A stretch of DNA of 64,000 nt, taken from Fagopyrum homotropicum (taxonomy: Eukaryota > Streptophyta > Magnoliopsida > Caryophyllales > Polygonaceae). The notes beneath the pieces are model-generated. The model worked only from the letters and a program-made list of their open reading frames with translations. It had not been told where the DNA came from and did no database searches. The stretch lies in the NCBI GenBank assembly GCA_033239125.1, contig BSWB01000002.1:153746409-153810408 (forward strand), given 5' to 3'. Position 1 is the stretch's first letter. The number at the start of each line of letters is the position of its first letter. The position numbers and the translations under genes are program-made. Below are positions 30,499 through 41,172 of this stretch, piece after piece.

Positions 30499-31440
30499 AT
30501 GGATAATCGTAATGATGCTTGAGATAAGGATCCTCTCGATCCAAATCTCATTTCATCGAACATTAGAAATGCAAAATCCACTGGAGCTACGATTGTGCTA
30601 CCTGGAAATTCAACAGATACTCTTGATCTTGCTCCCTCAGATAATCCAAGGATGTAACTCGTATCTACACTGTTTGATGGATCCAATTTTTTTTCATGGA
30701 AGAGAGGGATTCATATGGCACTTGGTGCGAAATTGAAATTAGGTTTTATCACAAGCACTTGCGTCAAGGATGTTGCTGATGTAGAGAAGGCAACACGCTG
30801 GATTCGTACAAACTATATGATACGATGTTGGTTAATTCATTCGATGAAACGAGAAGTTGCAGAACAATTCTCTTATGTGGAGTCAGCTAAAGAATTGTGG
30901 GATGAAGTTCTAGAGAGGTATCAAATTTCTAATGCGCCTTTGATATATCAGATTCACAAAAATCTAAACTCTATGAAACAAGAAAATGTCACAGTTTCAG
31001 TTTATTATGGACGTCTTAAGCGCCTTTGGGATGAATTGCAAGCACATGATGCTTTACCTGTTTGTTGTTGTGCTGGAATTGTACACTGTAAGTGTGAGAT
31101 TCCTAAGCTTTTAGTTGAGCGAGAAGCTAAAACTCGTCTGATTCAGTTTCTTATGGAACTCAATGATCAATTTGATCATGTTAGATCGACTATCTTATCT
31201 CTTGAAACCTTGCCATCTCTCAATCGTGCTTTTCATATGGTCTTGCAAGTTGAAAAGCAAAGAGAAGTTACATCTACATTAACTATTCCTCATGAAGCTT
31301 TAGCAACAGATAGACAGATTCCCTATCGCTAGGCAGAAGGAAGTAGGCAAGATTTTCGCAAGGATAAATGGGATAGGAAATGTGACCATTGCAAAGAAAA
31401 AGGTCATTTGAAGGAGCAATGTTTCAAGCTATATGGCTTT
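30499..31440 (+). pseudogene. Copia gag relic
   Basis: From ATG at 30499 the frame reads MDNRNDA, stops, and resumes in the same frame: FDGSNFFSWKRGIHMALGAK (N-terminal copia gag motif), then a UBN2-type Gag from 30715 to 31332 (WDEVLERYQ, YYGRLKRLWDEL). After a TAG stop the zinc knuckle CDHCKEKGHLKEQC is at about 31384-31425. At least three in-frame stops interrupt an otherwise well-kept frame. Confidence 0.85.
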
Positions 31441-34400
31441 CCAGAATGGTATAAAAGTTCCAAGAATCCTTCTAATGATAGACCAGTAGGTCATTCAAGA
31501 ACTGGTCATTCTTTGAATGCACACAATTCAGATGGTTCTATTCTTAATTCTCCTCTGGATGATATGGTTACCAAAGAAGTTGATAACAATACCATGTCCA
31601 TGATGTTTCAAGAGATGTTTAAGTTCATGAACAACAAATCTGTCCATTCTAGATCTTTAGGTTCTGCAAATTTTGCAGGTATCATGAAATCTTTTTTAGC
31701 TCATGCTTCTTCTTCACCACATATTTGGATTATTGATTCAGGAGCAACATATCATATATGTCACTGTCGAGAAATCTTCTCCACTCTTGTTGCCTTGAGC
31801 AAGCCTATTCAAATTGGTCTTCCTGATAGTACTTTGAAATTGGTGGCTCATTCAGGAAGTGTTCCAATTTCTTCATCTCTCACTTTGACCAATGTGTTAT
31901 TCATGCCAAGGTTTAAACATAACCTTCTATTTGTCCATCGACTTATTATTCAGTCTTCTTGCAAGGCAGTTTTTAACACTGGTCATTGCTTCTTTCAGGA
32001 CCATATTACTAATGATATCATAGCACAAGGCTACTTGGATGGTGGTCTTTACAAGCTCATTAGTCCTGTTTCAGTTTCTACTAATGATGCTTTTCCTATC
32101 TGTAATAATGTTGACAAGTTATCTTTGCAAACATTTCATGCTCGTTTGGGGCATTCATCTTTGCTTAAAATGCAACATACTAATGCTTGTCCTTCTACTT
32201 CTTTGTCATCATTGACTTGTGACATTTGTACTATGGCAAAGCAACACAAATTACCTTTTCCTCGTAGCAATTCATATGCTGCTCATGCTTTTGCTATTCT
32301 GCACATGGATATATGGGGCCCTTACCATACTAGATCTATATGTGGTGCACGTTATTTTCTCACAATTTTGGACGATTTTACTCGATGCACATGGACCTTT
32401 CTTATGGATGATAAATTGCAGGTGAATCGATTGGTATCTGAGTTTCTAGTATATGTGCAGACTCAATTTAGTGGTGTGGTTAAAATCATTCGATCCGACA
32501 ATGGATCTTAATTTATTCAACATTCTTTACAAGATTTATTCAAATCTAAAGGGATTCTGCATCACAAGTCTTGTCCTTACACACCTCAATAGAATGGTCG
32601 AGTTGAGAGGAAGCATAGTCATTATTAGCTACAACTCGAGCTATACGACTTCAAGGACATCTCCCTTTGCATTTCTGGGGTGAATGCATTTTATCAGCAA
32701 CTTATTTGATAAATCTCATGCCTTCTTCTGTTTTAGGATGGAAAATTCCTTTTGAAGTTCTTCATCAACGCCCAGTTTCATATGATCATCTCAGGATCCT
32801 TGGTTGCCTTTGTTATTGTTTGAACAATGTGAAAGACAAGCTTGAAGCTGTATCCAGGCCTTGTGTTTTTCTAGGCTATCCTCTAGGCCAGAAGGGTTAT
32901 AAAGTCCTTGATTTGCAAACTGACAAGATCATGGTCACCAGGAATGTATCTTTTCGAGAGGATATCTTTCCTTTCCAGTCAGACCTTGCTACTTTACCAT
33001 CGGTTACTCCTACTTTCCCACTGGTCTCTCCTGCTTGTGATTCCAAGAATTTTGCAATCCTAATTTATTTCCCATATCTTTACCATTACCAGGTTCTTCA
33101 ACTTCTCCTTCTAGTGCTCTACAAAATACATCTCCTTATTCTCCACTCCAATACATGTTCCTTTCCAATCTCCCTCAGCTATATCTTCTTCTTGTGCTTC
33201 TACTCCACCTACTTCTTTTTCTCCCATTCTCAATCCTCCTGCATCTTCTCGCCCATATAGAACCATTCATAAACCTGCTCATCTTCAAGATTATATTTGT
33301 TCTTCTGTTTTTTCTTCCAACAATCATATTATCCCTCAATTTCAAGCTCTTGATATGGATCATGAGTATTTTAGTTCTCTTTGTAATGTCATTGCTACAT
33401 TTGAACCCACCACCTATTCTCAGGCTAAACATCATGCTGTTTGGATTAGTGCCATGGAATCTAAACTACATGCTCTTGAAGCTAATAATACCTGGGAACT
33501 TACCACTTTGCCACCTGGTTCCAAGGCTATAGGTACCAAGTGGGTCTACAAGGTTAAGTATAACCAAGATGGCTCGGTTGAAAGGTACAAAGCTCGATTA
33601 GTTGCCAAGGGCTACAACCAAGTTAAGGACAAAGATTACAAGCATACATTTTTACCAGTTGCAAAGTTTACTACTGTTCGAGTATTGTTAGCTCTTGCTT
33701 CTGCTAAATCTTGGCCATTGCACCAACTTGACATCAACAACGCTTTTCTTCACGGTTTTCTCAATGAAGAAGTGTATATGCATCCTCCACAAGGTTACAA
33801 TAAAGCTTCTGCTGGTCAAGTATGTCACCTTAAAAAGTCTCTGTATGGACTTAAACAAGCCAGTCGTCAATGGAATGTGGAACTCACTAAGCTATTGCTT
33901 CATCTTGGATATTCTCAGTCTCGCCATGACTATTCTCTCTTCACTAAGCTGGATGATTCAGGTATTACTATTGTATTAGTGTATCTTGATGATCTTATCA
34001 TCACAGACAGTTCTTCTTCCATGATCATTACTACTAAGGATTCTCTTCATCAAGCTTTCACTATTAAAGACATGGGACTTGCTAGATTTTTTTTGAGCAT
34101 GGAGATCTCTCGTAATTCTGAGGGTCTATACTTGAATCAAAGAAAGTACACACTGGATATTCTTACTTCATCTAATATGCTTCACTGCAAGCCTAGTCCA
34201 TTTCCTATGCAACGCAACCTAAAGCTCACTCCTAATGATGGAGATTTATATGAGGATCCTGAATCATATAGACGCCTGGTTGGACGTCTTCTCTATCTCA
34301 CCCTTACACGCCCAGATATTACTTTCATTGTGCATCAGCTTAGTTAATTTTTAGCTACTCCTCGTCTCCCACACTGGCAGACTGCTATCCATCTTCTTCG

Positions 34401-34935
34401 TTATCTCCAGGGCACACTACACCTTGCTCTATTTTATCCAGCTTCTTCTGATTTACATCTCACAGCATACAGTGATGCTGATTGGGGATCTTGTGCCTTT
34501 ACTTGCAAGTCTATTACAGGCTATTGCTTGTTTTTAGGTTCATCTTTGGTTTCTTGGAAGAGTAAGAAACAAAAGACCATTTCAAAGTCTTTTGCAGAGA
34601 GTGAATATAGGGCTATGTCAGCCACTGCTTCTGAAATAGTTTGGCTTGAAGGTTTGCTTTCAGATTTGCAATTGAAAGTGTCATTGCCTATTCCTATGCA
34701 TTGTGATAACAAGACTGCTCAACATCTTGTTGCTAATCCCGTTTTTCACGAACGCACCAAACATCTTCGTTTGGATTGTCATTATGTTCGAGATGAAGTT
34801 CTGAAGGGATTCATCTCTACTCCCCACATCAAGTCATCTCTTCAATTGGCTGATATTTTCACTAAGGCCCTAGGAGAACAACAACATCATTTTCTGTCTA
34901 TCAAGCTTGACCTTGTTTCCCCATGTCAAGCTTGA
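31441..34935 (+). pseudogene. Copia pol relic (protease, integrase, RT, RNase H)
   Basis: Protease WIIDSGATYHIC lies near 31725. The pre-integrase motif (ARLGHSSLLKM) and integrase HMDIWGPYHTRS, FLTILDDFTRC and RSDNGS follow, then a stop at 32509-32511. TPQ-stop-NGRVERKH marks another nonsense change where a Gln codon is expected. RT is in 33355-34347: GTKWVYKVKYNQDGS, ARLVAKGYNQ, QLDINNAFLHG, LYGLKQASRQW and YLDDLIIT, where the more usual box is YVDD. RNase H lies in 34528-34935 (KKQKTISKSFAESEYRAM, ADIFTKAL). Stops and frame changes make pol inactive. Confidence 0.88.
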
Positions 34936-34944
34936 GGGGGGGCG

Positions 34945-35100
34945 TATGGAGATAGTATATTCTTATAGAATTTTATATGTAAATAAAGGATATATTAGGG
35001 TCTTTATTATAATATATCCTAAGTAGTATAAATACCAAAAGCTGTAACAGAATTCTGTTAATGAATATCATACTTTCTTCATATCTTCTTCCTATTCAAA
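34945..35100 (+). repeat. 3' LTR of the copia element
   Basis: 156 bp, about six differences from the left copy. It is preceded by CAAGCTTGAGGGGGGG, the polypurine tract, and followed by GTGGA. Confidence 0.85.
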
Positions 35101-35105
35101 GTGGA

Positions 35106-35629
35106 TGAGTTTTCTTTCTATAAATTTGAAAATGAGGGAGAACAAGTCCATATATAAATTTCGTTTAGCTTTTTATCAGCTCAGTGATGAATCAGTAGAT
35201 TGGTTTGCCATTGGGGAGGATTTACAATATTATGCAACCTCATCAAAGTACTGCAGTGCCGCACACAATAGAGAAATAAATGAGGTTTAGATCACAGCAA
35301 AGAAACAAGAACGAAACACAAGAATCTATTTTGTATTTTGCAAAACAAGATATAACAGCAAAACAAAATCATTCTCGCCATTAACAAATCACTAAGTCCC
35401 CACGATTCACGTTATCCCTCATATTTATATTCTTCTAATAAGCATCAATATACTTCAAACCTATATATACTAACTTCTACTACTTAGCTATCTTAGGCTT
35501 ATTTTAATTTTACTCCATACAAGGGCCGGATATTATAATTAAAGTTTTGATTGGGTATGACCAAGGCTAAATAAGGCTTACATCTACTCACACTCAACTG
35601 CTGTTCTACTAGTCTTGCCCCAACGATCA
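35106..35629. other. Unassigned AT-rich sequence
   Basis: No gene is recognised. The open frame 35105-35290 has no domain. The stretch separates the copia element from the second copy of the segmental duplication. Confidence 0.4.
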
Positions 35630-37420
35630 AAAAGTTGGAGAGGGCGTTGCTCAAGCCAAAGGAATCAATGCATAAGCAATGCCGTGATGTTCATACGACA
35701 CATTATGTTCGATTGACATCCTTTGTTTGTTCACTCGATCACCGGAACAAGAAGCAAAGCGAGGAGAAGTAAATGATAAATTTAGTTCTCCCGTCGTGAA
35801 AAGAAGGCAACAGTGATCCAATTCTCCATTCTTTGTACAACACATCATTGGGGATCGCTAAATCTTATTTTGGTGATATTCATCTAACCTTGTTTCCGGA
35901 ATAAATGACAATAGTTTGTCTCATTGTTTTTGTACTTCGAATTACAAACATAGTAAAACAGTTTGTGACAAACTTGTCGGTTATCATGTTGTTTCAGACA
36001 TTGTTTTTTTAATTGTTTTTAAGTACAATTGTGGCAAGTTTGACGACGTAGTTACTTTCAACACCAAAGAAAAATTATTAAATCAATCTTGCATTCTGGT
36101 GGCCGGTTCTAATATGTCTTATGCTCATTTAGAGTTACAAGATATAATTAGTTGATTAAGTTTCACAAACCAGAAGTTAAATTTCTATGTATCTTTATCC
36201 CCATCCGACTCGTTGTAGGTTAGTTCTAATATGTGTGTTGTCCATTTAGACACATTCAATTGGCTCCAATTCTTTATCACACAAATGTTTATTGAGGAAA
36301 AGAAACTCGAGGGACAAAATTTTTTTTAAAATCTTTACAAAGGATTTTGTTCAAAAAATAGTTATACAATTTTACATTATCCATATGATTATTTGAATTC
36401 ATGTTGCTTTATGATCAGTTGAGATGTTGTATCGGAATTATATATACTTCATATGTAATGTTTCACTTTTGCATAACTGAATTTTATTGTGTAAAACTAT
36501 TACGATATTCATTACTATCTGGAAAATGTACGTTAAATCCAAATGTAGATAAAATAAAAGGGATGCAGTTTTAATTGTTTTTCCACATTGATATCATATT
36601 ATTATTGATCTCTCTTACTATTATTCCCACATCGGTCGTATATCATGTTCACTCTCAAATGATTTGTATAAATATGCATGATTTCTATAGACATCCCGTG
36701 CCAAACAAAAATTACCATTTCAATGGAGGAAAACTCTCTCGACGGTGAGGAAGAAGCAAAAGAAAATAACAAAGTTGTTCGATTACTAGTATCGAATTAA
36801 CAATTTACCAAGTAAGTTTCTTGTTTAATTTCAATCTTCTTTATATTATAAAATGTCTTTGTATATGCAATTTATAAGGTTATTAGTTATGTGTATAAAC
36901 CCGGACAAAATGTGTGACCTAGTTTGCCCACCTTTCAGAATTGAATTTTAGATCAGGTTTAGTCTTTTTATTTGACGCATGCGGCTCAATCAAAACAAAT
37001 CGAAATGATTTAGTAAAGTGTTCAATTCAATCTAGGTTATGCTTTTGACCTCTAGATCAAAAAGTATTTTAGAAAATCAAATATTTGTTGAACCGAATTA
37101 ATTAGTAGAATTTCAACTGGTCTAATTAAAATACCATCAGATCGGTGGACATCTTGGTTGTTCGACATAAGTAGTATATTTGTTTCACTAAGATTGAAGT
37201 AGGATATCAAGAATATTCACTTTGGATATCCAATTTGGATAAAATTTGTGGAATTGGATCGATCCAAGTGCTTAAGACACATAAAATGTTGTGTATTAAG
37301 TTTACCCGAGGTTTGGATCTAATTTGAATTATTTTGTAAGAAGGATTGTGTCTAGTTATGCATCAAACTTATGTAGTTATACAAATATTACGGATAATTT
37401 ATTCTACATAAATGATTGTA
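35630..37420 (+). repeat. Segmental duplication copy B2
   Basis: This aligns to 3690-5060 on the same strand (see the shared landmarks listed there). It includes the duplicate of the small-gene exon 1 at 36723 (MEENSLDGEEEAKENN). In that copy the sequence cgattactagtatcg has one base fewer than cgattatcagttatcg, so the frame ends early. No intact gene remains in B2. Confidence 0.75.
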
Positions 37421-38336
37421 GTTATGTTAAGTTGTCGTACGTGTCTATAACAATCACTTTGTTTGACAACTGAATTTACTCAATTGTCATAAGTCTTACA
37501 CCACATCAGTGTTGTAGAATTTTAGAAGCATCAACTTGTGATTAGGGACGGGTTTCAACGATTTGATAGATGATAGGTGATTAGATCTTGCAAGCTAGAA
37601 TAATATTTTTCTTTTCATGACCAATGATTTAAAACCTAGGTTTATGTATTATCTATGAGATGTTAAATAATAATCAACATTATATCTTTAGTGTTTAGGA
37701 TAGCTGATTTTGTGATTCAAGGAACACCAAATTAGGAACTACCAAATGAGGATCAAGAAGAGCTTAAGAAGATGAATTGGAATGAGTTCATAAAAAAAGA
37801 ACAAAGCCGATTTATATGTTAAGAGTATGTTGTCTATTCTATTGCTAATCTTTTCTTTTTATCAGCTTTACTCATATATGAATCTTTGAAATATGCTCTT
37901 AAATGAACCTTTTTCAGAAGGTTATATTTACATGCAGCAAAAATATATACCGCTTTGACATCATATATTGGAAAGATGGTTTTGTCTTCCTTTAATTTTT
38001 TTCCTTACCATTCTGACTATTTCTAGAAAGCGCTTCAACTTTATCTTAATTATCCGTGTAATGTGTTCATCACACGGGAGAATGTTTGTCTTAGGCTAGA
38101 AAAATGTAATTAGTTTTCAAGATATTAAGCTCACTACTTTTTCAGAAAAGTTAATTGATATATCAATATTAATCAGCATAGATAAGTCTTGAGTCACAGT
38201 ACTTAGGATTCAATTGGAACAGTAAAAAAGCCCTTTATATTTTACTTATCACTGTTATGTCCCACTGAAATTTTGTTGTAGTTTTCCAATTTATAGTTGT
38301 TTCACTCAACTTTGTTTATATCTGTTCAGGTGGAGA
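37421..38336 (+). other. Upstream region of the F-box pseudogene, with duplication copy A2
   Basis: 37421-38060 shows no gene. 38080-38336 is the better-kept partner of 620-885. The match ends at gttcaggtggagac, where a WRC-domain fragment begins in copy A2 and unrelated sequence begins in copy A1. Confidence 0.6.
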
Positions 38337-38566
38337 CGCCGGAGATGCTCCCTTCCAAGAACCCTAATTTCAACATCTCCGTTTTGATCAGCAACTGGAG
38401 ACGCCGGAGCCGGAGGTTTGTCGGGAACTGGGTCGGAAGGAGCAGCAATAGAAAGCTTTCCATAATGAATATCGCAAAACATCTTACCAGGCAAAGCACG
38501 TCTTTTGCACATCCAATTCCGACCATCGTTACGGTGGCAACGCCGGTCGTCCCCTTCCTCCACCAT
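38306..38566 (-). pseudogene. WRC-domain fragment (JMJ25-like)
   Basis: An 86-codon minus-strand ORF includes RRCHRNDGRNWMCKRRALPG and then KMFCDIHYGK. The three Cys and one His at this spacing are a WRC zinc-binding motif. The wording (NDGR.W.CKRR ... CDIHY) is nearer to the N-terminus of plant JMJ25/IBM1-type histone H3K9 demethylases than to growth-regulating factors. The rest is Pro/Ala-rich and matches nothing I know. It lies antisense just upstream of the F-box pseudogene and has no JmjC domain. It is probably an inserted gene fragment, though a small independent protein cannot be excluded. Confidence 0.65.
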
Positions 38567-38821
38567 TCAGAAATTCCGGCCATTGTTATGTACCAACCCT
38601 TCAGATTTAGGGTTACCAAAACCTGCGGCTGCTGTCTGGGGTACTTTCTTCTTCGACAACATCTTCGACAACATTTTCATTTCTCTGGTACGTGTTTCTA
38701 CTCCTTTTTCTGCAAAATTTCCAGTTCAATTACAAAAATTAGTGCTTCTTTGTCTGCAAAATTCCATCTACGTGTTTCTTCTTTGTCTGCGTTATTCTCA
38801 GTCGTCTATATTTAAAACAGG

Positions 38822-40080
38822 ATGGCAATGGACGATTTATCACTTTTTTACCTCCCTCGAGAGATCATTATCGCAATTCTTCTCCACCTCTCGTTTGAAT
38901 CCATTCTAGTTTGTAAACTCGTATCAAAAGAGTGTTAAAAATGATAAGGATCCGGAATTTCCCAAGATTTACCGTGACAAATCTGTGGCGATTTGTCTGA
39001 TGGATAGAAGGGTGTGCCGCTTCTTCTTTAGTAGCGGCATTCAGCTCAAACGGTATCCTTGTTGCACCCTTGCTGCACCGCGGAAAGCTTAATCTTGTTC
39101 AAAGTTGGTTGTTACGGTACTACTAAATTGCTTTCAGGGTCATCGAGTAATATAGTTTGTGTGAAATTGGACACTTGTGTCTTCATTTACCGCAACCTGT
39201 TAACCGGAACTTCTTACATCGTCTCAGATGCACCCAACGTTATGATCAAAATCTGGGCTGGCTTTGTTTTGGATTTGGTTATGATCCTTATGATGAAGGG
39301 TATAACTCTTGATTGTCTGCCGCTTGAGGTCTGCACATTCGAGGAAGTTATGTGAGAGGATTGGTAGGGATATTGCTGTTCAGAACAACGAAACCAATTT
39401 GTTTTGGGTTTATAGCTTCCTTATGCTGAAGATGAATGGTCACCCGGTCAACGCGGAGCTCACTCGTTTAGCGGTTTCCTACCTTGGGTGCTTTACCCAT
39501 GTGGATCCTGAAACCTCGAAGTTTTCGATTGTCACTTATGATCTGCATACTTGTAAGTTTGCAGAAATGTCTGCCAAAAAGGTTTATAATTCTGGTAATG
39601 CAATGGTAAGTGAGCTCGATGGAAGCTTGACTTTTGCGTGTGAGAATGAAGATCTATTTCAGTTATGGGCTATGAAGGAGTATGGAATCGAAGAGTCTTG
39701 GAAAAATTTGTTCAAAATTGATCTGTCGAGTGTGAATAGACCCTATATCTTTAATATCTTCGACATAGCATACATGACGCTATATGAACGTGAAGATGGT
39801 AGAAATGGTGTGATGTTTGTAAGTCATATACTGTGGAGTTATACTTTCAAAGACAAGAGATGAACATTTGGCGGTGCTATTGACTGGAGACAAGTTCGAG
39901 GTTGCTTCTTGTATGGAACATTGTGTTAATGTGTTGAAGGAGTTGCACATGTGGCCATTGTCACCGCTATCCGGCTTTATGTATCTTGACAGATGGTGAG
40001 ATAGTTCAACCACTAATAAGAGCATCAAAGAATTATTTTGCAGTTCGTTACAGAAAATTTTCTGTTGTTAACAACTTTGC
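38822..40080 (+). pseudogene. F-box protein pseudogene
   Basis: The start MAMDDLSLFYLPREIIIAIL leads into an F-box (LPREII..ILLHLSFESILVCKLVSKEC) and then a stop. A one-base shift later the sequence resumes as KDPEFPKIYRDKSVAICLMD, then further frame changes and YDPYDEGY, and an F-box-associated domain at 39310-39862 (TRLAVSYLGCFTHVDPETSK, TYDLHTCKF, WAMKEYGI). C-terminal text up to about 40080 (LTDGEIVQPLIRASKNYFAV) is in yet another frame. F-box proteins recruit substrates to SCF ubiquitin ligases. With at least three frameshifts this copy is dead. The fragment at 1116-1313 is its paralog. Confidence 0.85.
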
Positions 40081-40440
40081 CATGCAAGAGGTGGGCTCAT
40101 AAACACTATCCTAACGCGAAAGTGCGCAAAAAAGTCGTCACCAAGCACTTGGTACCGTACATCTTGTTCTTGGAAATGAGTTGCTCGAAGCTGAAAGAAG
40201 CTATTGTTTGTCCTGACTTTCAACATCCGGAAGTGTCAAAGATCGCTCTCTTAATTCTATTACTTGGGCTTTCTTGTTCGATATTCACTTTATGTAATCC
40301 TTTCCCTTCTTTGTAACCCCCTCTAGTCTAAGAGACTGCCGGCCTGTACATCTTTTCTCTTCAATATACGAAAATTTTCAAAAAAAAATAAAATTAAAAA
40401 TATTGACGGAAGGTAGGTAGTTTTACTCATTTTACTCAAA
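40081..40440 (+). other. Possible retroposed 3' end with A-rich tail
   Basis: 40280-40390 reads like a transcript end (tttgtaaccccctctagtct, then cttcaatatacgaaaat) followed by an A-rich tail near 40380-40400. A LINE or a processed copy could explain it. No protein was recognised in the 92-codon frame at 40038-40316. Confidence 0.35.
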
Positions 40441-40539
40441 AGTGGAGATTGGGAAAGATCATTCAGGTATATACACAAAAGTAAACCCTAATTTAAGTAA
40501 GAGTGATTTTATCCGGCACCGGCGTAGAGGCCGGCGCCG

Positions 40540-40565
40540 GCGCCTTGCGAGTGCTCGCAAGGCGC
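40540..40565. repeat. GC-rich inverted repeat near left end of the MULE
   Basis: Arms GGCGCCTTGCGAG-type: 12 bp (40540-40551 and 40554-40565) around a 2-bp centre. They lie in a GC-rich region upstream of the PMD gene that also holds ggcgccggcgcc runs. Confidence 0.7.
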
Positions 40566-40786
40566 AAGCGCGCGAGGCAGTCGCGCAAGCGCAGCGCGCC
40601 TGCCCAGCCCGCCTCTGCGCCTATTTAAGGTGGCGCGGAGAGGCCAGCCTCCCTTGCCCTATTCGTCCTCGCTTCCGCTCCGCGTCGTTTGCCCTCGCGT
40701 TTCGCAGCCGTCGCGCACTTCCCTTGCCCTCGATTTTTTTTTCGCTTGTTTTCATCCATTTCTTCTTTTTTTCGATACGTCCAACA

Positions 40787-41133
40787 ATGGAGGAAGATTC
40801 AGCTATCGAGAGATTGGAGGAAGATTCAGCTATCGAGAGATCTAAGAGTAGACCACTTGTGAATCGATTCCAGGTTAGTTAATATTGTTTTTTTATCGTT
40901 TATTTATTTTTTGCATTATACTTGAAACTAGTTAGTTTAGTTAGGTTCGGTTAGTTAGGAATAATTGAAATTGGATTAATTTCGATAGTTAGTAGTATTG
41001 AAACTATTTAGTTTAGTTAGGTTTGGCTAGTTAGGAATAATTGTAATTGGACTATTATCGATAGTTAGTATTATTGAAACTACTTAGTTTAGTTAGGTTC
41101 GGCTAGTTAGGAATAATTGTGTGATAGTTAATG

Positions 41134-41172
<39 letters not shown>

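Larger units (their letters stand above)
30274..35100 (+). mobile_element. Decayed Ty1/copia LTR retrotransposon
   Basis: A 4.8 kb element with 156-bp LTRs (30274-30429 and 34945-35100) and target duplication GTGGA (30269-30273, 35101-35105). The PBS TGGTATCAGAGC (30430-30441) directly follows the left LTR; a GAGGGGGGG polypurine tract precedes the right one. Domain order gag, protease, integrase, RT, RNase H is typical of copia. The LTRs differ at about six positions and the ORF carries many stops and frame changes, so it is older than the Ty3 elements and inactive. The shared LTR ends are TATGGA and TTCAAA, not TG and CA. Confidence 0.9.
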
